Assembly (NCBI GenBank): GCA_002352135.1
Contig: DEHW01000182.1
Coordinates: forward strand, 1 to 7,900
DNA: 7,900 bases
From: Lysobacterales bacterium UBA2790
GTDB taxonomy: Bacteria > Pseudomonadota > Gammaproteobacteria > Xanthomonadales > Xanthomonadaceae
Reading direction: 5' to 3'
Both the position numbers and the translations under genes were made by a program. Of the stretch, positions 1-5,804 are shown in pieces (positions within the stretch are counted from its first letter, which is position 1; each line of letters opens with the position of its first letter). The notes beneath the pieces are model-generated. The model was not told where the DNA came from and ran no database searches. It saw nothing but the letters and a program-made list of their open reading frames with translations.

Positions 1-1883
1 GGCTGCAATGCCGCTTCGACCTGTTGGATCAATTCGGCGAGCTCGGCCTGCAGTGCGGCAGCGTCTTCGTTGCTTTGGATTTCTGCAGGTGGGTATTCAG
101 GCTCTGCGAAGGCCGGGCATAGACAAATGTTCGGGGCCGATCTCATAAAGGCCGGGATCGCGTAAGTATTGACACTCAGGGCACTCGGGACATGCATGTG
201 GCTGACCCGGCGCACCCCGGGCAATGCGGCGAAGGCGCCCTCACCACGCTCTTTCACCAGGATGCCGGCGGTGTATTGGGTGATCAGGCCATAGTCGAGC
301 GCCAGCGAGGTCTTTGCCTTGACCCCTCGTGCCGCGTTGACCAGCGCCTGACCCCATAGCGCCCTGAGATACGGGGTATTCGCTCGCGAGATCACCGAGC
401 CCTGATACGTCAGCGCGCTGGCATCCGGGCTTTCGTGTAGGTGCAATCGACAGGTCGCCTCGGCCGAGGGTAGCCATGCCCGAATGCGCACGGTGTCACC
501 GAGGTAGGTGTGCGAGGTCTCACCCACTTGCTCTGCACCGGGCGGGAACTCGACCTCCAGCAAGGCCGGCCGCCGCTGACGAATGCGAGAGAACTGACGC
601 ATCACGGCATCGGCAATGTCTTCGCCAGGGGTCACGGATTCCAGTCGCCCATCGGTGCTGGTGGAGAAAGGCGCCAAGGCTTCCACGGCGGCCGATTCGC
701 CCACGGCCACGACAAACACACGCACACCGCGTCGCTTGGCGCGTGTGGTCGCCCGGACCAGACTGCTGGGATCGATGGCACCATCGGTCAACAGCAAAAT
801 CGCTTGATTCGCCGCATCGTCATGCAATGCCTCAAGGTCCTTCAGCGCGGCATCCAGCGCCGTGGCGAGCTCCGTTCCCCCCATGTCGGCATTGAGTTGG
901 GTCGCCAGTGACCGCAGTGCCTGACGGGTCGCTGGCACGGCAGGCGATGGTTTTTCGAGGAGCGGCTTCAGCTCGCTGCCAAAGCACACAAACTGCACCG
1001 TCATCCGGTCGTCCAATGCGTTGGCGATGGCGATCATGGCCTGCCTGCATCCGGCGATGGCAGCACCCTGCATGGAGCCAGAGCAATCAAGCAAGGTCAT
1101 GAGGTGCAGCGGCTCACTGGCAGGTGCTGTCGGCCTCGGCAGCGACCACAGAAGCTCGCTGGCGACGCGATCGCCCTCCATCCAGGCCTGCCATTGGGGA
1201 GCCAGGGGCGTGACACCAAGATCGAACCAGACCACAAGATCCCGATCAAGCGCCGCATCCACCGTGTGCAGCTGTAGCGCGCCGTCTGTCGCGGAGACGC
1301 GTGTTTGATGGCTGGCGCAGCTCACCGCAGTGGTCGCCAACAGGCCCTCGATGCGCAAACTTGCCCGGACGGGATAGGTCGCGGTCATGCTATGCAGCGG
1401 CGTGTCCGGGGGTTCGAGGTGCCACTCGCCATAGCGTGGCCGCAACGCAAGCGGCAGCCGAAAGCGCGCTGCACGGTCCTGCAGCTCCAGCGCCCGAGCA
1501 AACTCGAGCGTTAATGCCACGGTCTCGCCTGCCCCAAGGTTGCCGATGGCCAAGGTGTAGAGGCCTTCGTCCACGCGCCGAAACAGCACCACCGAGTGAC
1601 CGTCGCTGAGCGCGCGGTCGTAGCGTTGCTGAGCGGTGTCCGTGGCGCTGATTTGCAGCGCCCACTCCTCACCCGCAAATGCCGCCGTTAGCCGGATGAA
1701 GGCGGCATCCGAAGGCAGTGGCAGCGTGAAGACCGCTTCGATGTTCGCGGTCTCGTGGTTGGTGAAGTGGTAGCGCACGCAATGCACCGCCGTCAGATCC
1801 GTGATCAGCACCTCGATGTCACAGGATTGAAGCGGGCTGCCTAACGCACGTTGGGGTTCGATCGAGCAATCCATGGCGGTCAT
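1..1883 (-). CDS. VIT + von Willebrand factor A domain protein (3' end outside window)
   Basis: One uninterrupted minus-strand reading frame gives 627 residues from an ATG at 1883 to the window edge, where it is still open. Residues about 19-150 read as a VIT (vault / inter-alpha-trypsin) domain: the stretch IEAVFTLPLPSDAAF (48-62) followed by YDRALSDGHSVVLF and LYTLAIGNLGAGE is characteristic. A von Willebrand A domain follows (about 258-430) with a complete metal-binding MIDAS: D266-x-S268-x-S270 in LLDCSGSM, T337 in MGGTEL and D367 in LLTDGAID. No signal peptide or membrane segment is seen, so it is probably cytosolic. The family generally acts in metal-dependent protein binding; the partner is unknown. 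The start is fixed by an ATGA overlap with the stop of the upstream MerR gene; a second in-frame ATG lies at 1874. The domain call is confident; the role is not known. Confidence 0.9.
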   Translation of the reverse strand, partial: MTAMDCSIEPQRALGSPLQSCDIEVLITDLTAVHCVRYHFTNHETANIEAVFTLPLPSDAAFIRLTAAFAGEEWALQISATDTAQQRYDRALSDGHSVVLFRRVDEGLYTLAIGNLGAGETVALTLEFARALELQDRAARFRLPLALRPRYGEWHLEPPDTPLHSMTATYPVRASLRIEGLLATTAVSCASHQTRVSATDGALQLHTVDAALDRDLVVWFDLGVTPLAPQWQAWMEGDRVASELLWSLPRPTAPASEPLHLMTLLDCSGSMQGAAIAGCRQAMIAIANALDDRMTVQFVCFGSELKPLLEKPSPAVPATRQALRSLATQLNADMGGTELATALDAALKDLEALHDDAANQAILLLTDGAIDPSSLVRATTRAKRRGVRVFVVAVGESAAVEALAPFSTSTDGRLESVTPGEDIADAVMRQFSRIRQRRPALLEVEFPPGAEQVGETSHTYLGDTVRIRAWLPSAEATCRLHLHESPDASALTYQGSVISRANTPYLRALWGQALVNAARGVKAKTSLALDYGLITQYTAGILVKERGEGAFAALPGVRRVSHMHVPSALSVNTYAIPAFMRSAPNICLCPAFAEPEYPPAEIQSNEDAAALQAELAELIQQVEAALQ

Positions 1884-2293
1884 TCCTGAGGTTCGGTGGG
1901 TCGCGGGGTGGACTTCAGCTGGTCAATTCGCTCTTGAATCCAAATGAAGAGCTGCCGGATTTGTTGGCTGGACAGGTCGGCACGCTCAGGCGCCACCACC
2001 AGCTCGACGCCCTCGGCGACAACTAGATGCGAGCGCACTTCGACGGCACCTACGGGGAGCGAGCGACTGCCGCCACGCATGTCGCCGCGCAGCAGCTCCG
2101 CGATGGCTTCCAGCGAGAGACCGGCCTCGCGCCACTGCTGAATTCTGAGCAGCGGTTCGAGATGGACCGTGTCGTACCAGGCACCACGCCGCTCTCCGTG
2201 GGCACTGGGCACCAGGCCACGGTCGATGTAGTAACGGATCGTTCGCTCTGGAACGCCGGTTTTTTCGCTGAGTTGAGCAATGGTCAGGCGCAT
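1880..2293 (-). CDS. MerR-family transcriptional regulator
   Basis: From the ATG at 2293 the product is 137 residues and begins MRLTIAQLSEKTGVPERTIR, the classic MerR winged-helix opening (LSEKTGVPERTIRYYIDRGLVP), followed by a wing-like segment and LLRIQQWREAGLSLEAIAELL. The C-terminal part (about 85-137) has a beta-like stretch (VRSHLVVAEGVELVVAPE) and then an amphipathic helix. It has no cysteine pattern of the metal-sensing MerR proteins, so a metal ligand is not indicated. The frame stays open up to an ATG at 2380, but that longer start would add an atypical N-terminus and would place the palindromic promoter inside the gene. The stop overlaps the VIT-vWA start by ATGA, implying co-transcription and translational coupling, and probably control of that operon by this regulator (inference). 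Confidence 0.88.
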   Translation of the reverse strand: MRLTIAQLSEKTGVPERTIRYYIDRGLVPSAHGERRGAWYDTVHLEPLLRIQQWREAGLSLEAIAELLRGDMRGGSRSLPVGAVEVRSHLVVAEGVELVVAPERADLSSQQIRQLFIWIQERIDQLKSTPRPTEPQE

Positions 2294-2299
2294 GGGGTG

Positions 2300-2328
2300 A
2301 GAATATACACCACCATGACTGGTGTAAA
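2300..2328 (-). promoter_or_regulatory. Putative promoter of the MerR / VIT-vWA operon
   Basis: On the minus strand TTTACA (2328-2323) and TATTCT (2305-2300) are 17 bp apart and resemble -35 and -10 elements. The -10 ends only 6 nt before the ATG at 2293, so transcription would begin at or next to the start codon, suggesting a leaderless or nearly leaderless mRNA. This agrees with the lack of a Shine-Dalgarno site there. An alternative -10 (TATATT, 2307-2302) would give 15-bp spacing. Prediction from sequence only. Confidence 0.45.
2306..2326. promoter_or_regulatory. Palindromic operator, probably for the MerR regulator
   Basis: TACACCA (2306-2312) and TGGTGTA (2320-2326) form a perfect 7-bp inverted repeat with a 7-bp spacer. 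It occupies the spacer between the predicted -35 and -10, which is where MerR-family dimers bind. Autoregulation by the adjacent MerR protein is inferred from position. The predicted promoter spacing is 17 bp rather than the 19-20 bp of classical MerR-activated promoters, so repression is also possible. Confidence 0.5.
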
Positions 2329-2552
2329 TACTGTCTCTAAAATACCCCCGAAGTGCGGCGCACCACCCCGCTGGCGACACCGTCGATTCGGGAAGAACCT
2401 AGGCCATTTCGCGGCGTGCACGGTGGAACGCGAGGCCGCATCCGCCACAAAGCACCGCCGCCTGGAGCCCGCAGTAAGGCAAGCTTCGTCATTCTTGAGC
2501 GCCGTCGTATTTGGAGGGCCATCCTCGTTTAGCCGCCCGCGCCTCTGAGAAC

Positions 2553-2571
2553 CCCGTACGGGACGATAGTG
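2553..2571 (-). promoter_or_regulatory. hipBA operator O1
   Basis: The perfect palindrome CCCGTACGGG (2553-2562) is followed by ACGATAGTG. The whole 19-bp element is the reverse complement of O3 (2644-2662) at 18 of 19 positions. It lies upstream of the predicted -35 element. Its repetition around the promoter of a HipB-type repressor makes it a likely HipB site. The E. coli HipB site is also a palindrome bounded by TATC/GATA, as this one partly is. Confidence 0.65.
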
Positions 2572-2572
2572 A

Positions 2573-2602
2573 TTGAGGCTCGATCTTGTCCGTCGCTATA
2601 CT
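2573..2602 (+). promoter_or_regulatory. Predicted hipBA promoter
   Basis: TTGAGG (2573-2578) and TATACT (2597-2602) are spaced 18 bp apart and form a good sigma70-type promoter. Transcription would begin near 2608-2610, leaving a short leader before the ATG at 2637. Operator O2 touches the -10 element and covers the start point, so a bound repressor would block polymerase. Confidence 0.55.
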
Positions 2603-2611
2603 CCCGTACGC
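2595..2611 (+). promoter_or_regulatory. hipBA operator O2
   Basis: A degenerate copy of the O1/O3 element: CTATACTCCCGTACG matches the same part of O3 at 12 of 15 positions and has the same orientation. The CGTACG core is centred at 2607.5, exactly 50 bp from the centres of O1 and O3. It overlaps the predicted -10 and transcription start. Confidence 0.5.
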
Positions 2612-2636
2612 ACCGGTAATGGTTGGAGTCGCGAAC

Positions 2637-2930
2637 ATGACGGCACTATCGTCCCGAACGGGACAACCACGAGATCGAGGAGTAAGTCTCCGCTCGGACA
2701 ATGCGCTTCTCGCGCAGATCGCGGTCACGGTTCGCCATCGACGTCTCGCCGCGGGCATCACCCAAGAGGTTCTGGCCGGGCTCAGCGGTACAGGGCCGCG
2801 CTTTGTGCGCGAGCTCGAACAGGCCAAGCCCACGCTTGAAATCGGCAAGGTGCTTGCCGTACTGCAGGCTTTGGGATTGCGACTTGCGCTGGATGTACAT
2901 CGCCCGCTTGAATCGAGCCGCGACAAATGA
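2637..2930 (+). CDS. hipB: HipB-type Xre antitoxin / operon repressor
   Basis: The product is 97 residues, close to E. coli HipB (88). An Xre/lambda-repressor-type helix-turn-helix spans about residues 23-84 (LLAQIAVTVRHRRLAAGITQ, then EVLAGLSGTGPRFVRELEQ). The first 22 residues are an uncharacterised tail. It should neutralise HipA and repress its own operon. The ATG at 2637 is chosen because TTGGAG (2623-2628) lies 8 nt upstream and because a start at TTG 2586 would precede the predicted promoter -10; ATG 2619 is an alternative. The stop overlaps the hipA start (ATGA at 2927-2930), giving tight coupling. Operator O3 lies within codons 3-9, an unusual place for a regulatory site. Confidence 0.9.
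   Translation: MTALSSRTGQPRDRGVSLRSDNALLAQIAVTVRHRRLAAGITQEVLAGLSGTGPRFVRELEQAKPTLEIGKVLAVLQALGLRLALDVHRPLESSRDK
2644..2662 (+). promoter_or_regulatory. hipBA operator O3 inside the hipB coding region
   Basis: CACTATCGTCCCGAACGGG contains the palindrome TCCCGAACGGGA centred at 2657.5 and is an inverted copy of O1 (18 of 19). It lies in codons 3-9 of hipB, so HipB bound here could act as a roadblock to elongation or help loop DNA with O1. Confidence 0.6.
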
Positions 2931-4222
2931 CCCGAGAACTCACGGTCTACATGCGAGACGTGTTCGCCGGTGTGCTGACGGACGTCGGCCCAGGCGCGAT
3001 GCGCTTTGTCTACGATCCGCAGTACCGGAAGTCGGGCGGCATTCCGCTCTCCCTCAGCCTTCCCGTTGATGGGTCTGCGTCTTCCGAGGTTGTCCGCAAC
3101 TGGTTCGCCAATTTGCTACCTGAAGGCAATGCCCGCGTGGCCGTCAGTGCCGAGGCCCGTGTGCCGGTGCACGATGACTTTGGTTTGCTCGAAGTCATTG
3201 GGCGTGAGTGTGCGGGGGCGATTGGTCTGTGGCCTCGCAACGAGAAACCGCCTCTGCCCTCCGATGCCGTGGAGTTTGAACTGCTGGATGAAGGGCGCCT
3301 CGCGCAATGGATCGCGTTTCCGACGCGGCGAGCGCTGGGCGGCGGACTCTTGCGTCTGTCCATGGCCGGTGCCCAGCACAAGATCGCCGTGCTTCGATTC
3401 GAGGACGGCACCTTGGCGGTGCCCATGGGAGCGACCGCAAGCACTCACATCCTCAAGATTCCGAATGCCGATTGGCCAGGCTTGGTAACGCTCGAAGCCC
3501 TCGCCATGCGTGCCCTGAAGGCGGTTCACCTGGACACGGCGGATGTGGCTATCGTTGGGCACGCCAAGGCGCCTTGCTTGTTGATCACTCGGTACGACCG
3601 GACGCACACCGGAGTGGTGGGCGAGCGTATCCATCAAGAGGACATGTGCCAGGCGATGGGGATTGCGCCGGAGCACAAGTATGCCGAGCGCAATGGACCG
3701 ACGCTGACGGATGTGTTCAAGCTGGTTCGCGAACAGGGAGCGGACCCGACGCGCCTCACCCGTCTCACGCAACGCGTTGTGGCGAACGCTGCTCTTGGCA
3801 ACGCCGATGCGCACGGCAAGAACATGAGCCTCCTGTTGAGAGGCGACGGCACCGTCGATCTGGCACCCGCGTATGACGTCGTGCCCACGGGTCTGTTCGA
3901 GGAAATCGACCGCACGCTGGCAATGCCCATTGGCAAGGCGACGACACTCGATAACATTGTGCTTGGCTCCTGGGATGAATTCGCCGAGACGGTGAGCCTG
4001 CGCCCATCCCTCGTGCGATCAATCCGCGAACAGACCGCACATGCACTCGCGGAAGCGCTGCCCAGCGTGGGGAAATCGCTCGTGGAAGCAGGCGCCAATG
4101 CAACCGTGATCGAGCGCAGCGTTCCGTGGTTAGTCGATCGTGCGAGGGCCATCGCCACTGGAGCGCCCCTTCCAGCGCCACCCAAGCGGCGCACCAAGGC
4201 ACCGACGACATCGACCTGGTAG
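2927..4222 (+). CDS. hipA: HipA-type serine/threonine kinase toxin
   Basis: The product is 431 residues (E. coli HipA has 440). The N-terminal couple_hipA domain (about 1-105) carries the family signature WFANLLPEG (59-67). The kinase-like HipA_C region carries SMAGAQHK (145-152); Ser145 is equivalent to the autophosphorylated Ser150 of E. coli HipA. Other motifs are TRYDR (221-225), HQEDMCQ (236-242), the catalytic loop GNADAHGKN (291-299, Asp294) and the metal-binding APAYD (313-317, Asp317). All key residues are present, so the toxin appears active. Known HipA kinases phosphorylate aminoacyl-tRNA synthetases, for example GltX, and halt translation; the target here cannot be read from sequence. 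The gene is coupled to hipB by an ATGA overlap. The tail from residue 412 is proline- and basic-rich. Confidence 0.95.
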   Translation: MTRELTVYMRDVFAGVLTDVGPGAMRFVYDPQYRKSGGIPLSLSLPVDGSASSEVVRNWFANLLPEGNARVAVSAEARVPVHDDFGLLEVIGRECAGAIGLWPRNEKPPLPSDAVEFELLDEGRLAQWIAFPTRRALGGGLLRLSMAGAQHKIAVLRFEDGTLAVPMGATASTHILKIPNADWPGLVTLEALAMRALKAVHLDTADVAIVGHAKAPCLLITRYDRTHTGVVGERIHQEDMCQAMGIAPEHKYAERNGPTLTDVFKLVREQGADPTRLTRLTQRVVANAALGNADAHGKNMSLLLRGDGTVDLAPAYDVVPTGLFEEIDRTLAMPIGKATTLDNIVLGSWDEFAETVSLRPSLVRSIREQTAHALAEALPSVGKSLVEAGANATVIERSVPWLVDRARAIATGAPLPAPPKRRTKAPTTSTW

Positions 4223-4809
4223 AGCCTCTCGTGGCGACGGCGGCGAAACGGATGGCAGCTTGACCACACTGATCTCCTATCGCTGCCGGCACATCGAGTG
4301 CCGCGTGGGCGACCGGACCAGGCTACCCAAGCGCGGCCAAAGTATGGTCGCCCCACACGTCGCCCGAAGCCGGCGCCGCATGTTGACGCCAGTTGGAAAA
4401 TGACCCACCTGCGCGCGTGCCGGAAGGCTTCAATATGGAAGGCGCCGCCGACGTTGTTCCAATGTGGGTCTGCAAGCGAAACGTCGCTGATCAAAGCCCG
4501 GCCATGCACACCGCCAGCATTTGCCGAGACGTCTTGCGAGAGCGTGAGGAACTCCGATTTCTTGACGGTCCAAAACACCGAAGAGTAGTGACTCCTGGGC
4601 ACCGCGAGCGCAAGAGTCTGCTGAAGAAATCGAAAACCTCGTTACTGAACCCACCTCGCTATAGCCCGAACCGTCCGAGGAGAATCCCCGCTGATTTTGT
4701 GTATGCTTGGTTCCATGACCGGACAAATGCCGTCTCAGATTCTCATATGCAGGACCAGCCCTCTGCTGGTCCCTGCCGCCTAGCACGCTATCCAGTCAGC
4801 GCTGCCGGC
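4223..4809. other. Gene-poor stretch, possibly decayed insertion-sequence DNA
   Basis: I see no convincing gene here. Open frames on both strands (for example plus 4393-4845 and minus 4430-4786) lack Shine-Dalgarno sites and recognisable domains and overlap one another. The block at 4381-4409, read on the minus strand as GGTGGGTCATTTTCC followed by AACTGGCGTCAACA, resembles from memory the terminal repeats of IS21-family elements, so this may be an IS remnant; no transposase fragment was recognised. A hairpin (4752-4772) and the start of the exoribonuclease leader lie at its right end. Confidence 0.35.
4752..4772 (+). repeat. Perfect 8-bp stem-loop upstream of the exoribonuclease leader
   Basis: GGACCAGC (4752-4759) and GCTGGTCC (4765-4772) pair perfectly around a 5-nt loop (CCTCT). 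No T tract follows, so it is not a standard intrinsic terminator. It may be a leader structure, or an element end. Confidence 0.6.
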
Positions 4810-4838
4810 AGGGTCTCCTCCTCCTACACGGAGACCCT
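4810..4838 (+). promoter_or_regulatory. Leader hairpin that sequesters the Shine-Dalgarno site of the exoribonuclease gene
   Basis: AGGGTCTCC (4810-4818) pairs perfectly with GGAGACCCT (4830-4838) over 9 bp with an 11-nt loop. The only good Shine-Dalgarno site for the ATG at 4842 is GGAG at 4830-4833 (8-nt spacing), which is entirely within the 3' arm. Translation should therefore be low until the stem opens. What opens it is unknown; self-cleavage by the encoded RNase, a protein or a small RNA are possible. Confidence 0.6.
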
Positions 4839-4841
4839 CCT

Positions 4842-5366
4842 ATGATGCTTTTCCTCGATACCGAATGGGCCGACTCGACGTCGGATGGCTGCCAACTCGT
4901 CTCCCTCGGGCTGGTCGGCTACGACGAGCGCTTTCAGTGGTATGCCGAGCGCGATCCGCTGCCGCTATCGGCACCGGATTTCGTGCATCAGGTCGTGTAT
5001 CCCTTGCTGGAGCGGGGCACCTACGCGATGGGCGATAGCCAGATCGCAGAGTCTTTGCAGGCTTTCATTTCCCGAGTGGCCAATGAGACCGGGGCGTCCC
5101 CCACGGTGGCCTACGACTTCTGGAATGATCGCGCGTTGTTCGGCACGGCGTGGCATGGCCCGTCCGGCGATCTCGCAACGATTCCTCCACCCGTGCAGTG
5201 GTTCGACCTGAACAGGCTGGATCCGCATTACACGAACGGGCTGGAGTGGTACTTCTACGAGCGCGCCGACGAGCGAAAGCGCAGGCACCACGCCTTGGTC
5301 GATGCACGCGCCGCCAGAGCGGGCTACCTTCACGCGATTCGTCGCCTAGCAAAGGAGGGCATCTGA
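4842..5366 (+). CDS. DEDDh-type 3'-5' exoribonuclease (Rv2179c-like)
   Basis: The 174-residue product matches the layout of the DEDDh exonucleases. ExoI is FLDTEW with Asp6 and Glu8, ExoII is VAYDFWND with Asp92 (near Asn95/Asp96), and ExoIII is HHALVDAR with His149 and Asp154 (H-x4-D). Size, the N-terminal DTE start followed by a CQLVSLGLVGYD strand, and the HxALVDAR end closely resemble Mycobacterium tuberculosis Rv2179c, a structurally characterised 3'-5' exoribonuclease; RNase T and oligoribonuclease are more distant relatives. The expected reaction is metal-dependent removal of 3' nucleotides from RNA in the cytosol. The start at 4842 has GGAG at 4830-4833, buried in a hairpin; ATG 4845 is a near alternative. 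The stop overlaps the next small ORF (TGATG), and a tRNA-like gene lies 162 nt beyond. All catalytic residues are present. The substrate is unknown. Confidence 0.87.
   Translation: MMLFLDTEWADSTSDGCQLVSLGLVGYDERFQWYAERDPLPLSAPDFVHQVVYPLLERGTYAMGDSQIAESLQAFISRVANETGASPTVAYDFWNDRALFGTAWHGPSGDLATIPPPVQWFDLNRLDPHYTNGLEWYFYERADERKRRHHALVDARAARAGYLHAIRRLAKEGI
5351..5358 (+). promoter_or_regulatory. Strong ribosome binding site for the 48-aa ORF
   Basis: AAAGGAGG lies 7 nt before the ATG at 5366, inside the last codons of the exoribonuclease gene. It is the strongest Shine-Dalgarno match in this cluster and is the main reason to accept the short ORF as translated. Confidence 0.7.
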
Positions 5367-5512
5367 TGCCGTTGCTGCGCGAGCGGGTCCTGCGCAACAC
5401 GGCGGCCACCGAGCCCAACTCCACTCTGATGCGCCACCTGCCCATGTTCCACGTTGGCAAGCGCGACTTAGGCCATTCCCATCCTTTGCGCGAACGAATA
5501 CCGGGCCCGTGA
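5366..5512 (+). CDS. Small 48-aa hypothetical protein coupled to the exoribonuclease
   Basis: The ATG overlaps the exoribonuclease stop as TGATG and is preceded by AAAGGAGG at 7 nt, so translation by coupling is likely. The 48-residue product begins MPLLRERVLRNTAATEPNST and ends HPLRERIPGP. It is basic, has no membrane segment or signal peptide, and has no motif I can name; an LRER tetrapeptide occurs near both ends. The frame is also open upstream within the exoribonuclease gene. It ends 16 nt before the tRNA-like gene, so the three could share a transcript. It may be a small partner of the nuclease or the remnant of a longer, truncated gene. The function is unknown. Confidence 0.5.
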   Translation: MPLLRERVLRNTAATEPNSTLMRHLPMFHVGKRDLGHSHPLRERIPGP

Positions 5513-5528
5513 GCCTCGCGGCAATCAC

Positions 5529-5630
5529 GCCCCTGTAGCTGATGTTGGTCCAAGCGCCGGCCTTATACCCCGGTTCAGCGCCCGCCAGATAAGCGGGTGT
5601 ACGTCGGTTCGATTCCGACCAGGGGCACCA
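5529..5630 (+). tRNA. Unusual tRNA-like gene, candidate anticodon UAU (Ile), with a large hairpin in the variable region
   Basis: The acceptor stem GCCCCTG (5529-5535) pairs perfectly with CAGGGGC (5620-5626), followed by discriminator A and encoded CCA (5628-5630). The T arm is perfect (GTCGG 5603-5607, loop TTCGATT, CCGAC 5615-5619). The D arm GCT...AGC (5538-5555) has GG at 5547-5548. An anticodon arm CCGGC-CTTATAC-CCCGG (5557-5573) gives U33, anticodon TAT (5564-5566) and A37, with one C-C mismatch closing the loop. Between this arm and the T stem lie 29 nt instead of about 5, containing a second hairpin CCCGC-CAGATAA-GCGGG (5581-5597; CG and GU pairs extend it to 5579-5599). That hairpin also looks like an anticodon arm (GAT at 34-36, but A33) and is followed by a normal 5-nt variable loop, TGTAC. 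Removing 24 nt (5574-5597) leaves a canonical class I tRNA. Function as a tRNA, a long-variable-arm tRNA or a decoy is open. Confidence 0.75.
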
Positions 5631-5804
5631 CCATGGAGAAGCACATGACGCAGCGCATGCAATCCGATCTACACCACCCCCCCCCACACACCTGTCGACT
5701 AAATGTCGGCGGGCATCCGAACTACCCGGTAACCCGCACTGCATCAAGAAGAATGAGGGGCATTGGACGTTCGACCGAAAACAAAATGACCAGGAGAACC
5801 ACGC

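Noticed and set aside
2027..2548. 173-codon plus-strand ORF antisense to MerR
   Set aside because: It is a shadow of the MerR gene in GC-rich DNA and crosses the MerR promoter and operator.
2489..2926. 145-codon minus-strand ORF antisense to hipB
   Set aside because: It is antisense to the clearly recognised hipB and its operators, with no domain.
3634..4602. 322-codon minus-strand ORF
   Set aside because: Most of it is antisense to the well-supported hipA gene, and its sequence is Arg/Ser-rich without a domain.
4752..4772. Intrinsic terminator
   Set aside because: The stem is perfect but is followed by CCTGCC, not a T tract.
4393..4845. 150-codon plus-strand ORF between hipA and the exoribonuclease gene
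   Set aside because: It has no Shine-Dalgarno site and no domain, contains both leader hairpins at its end, and overlaps competing frames on the minus strand. Composition looks non-coding.
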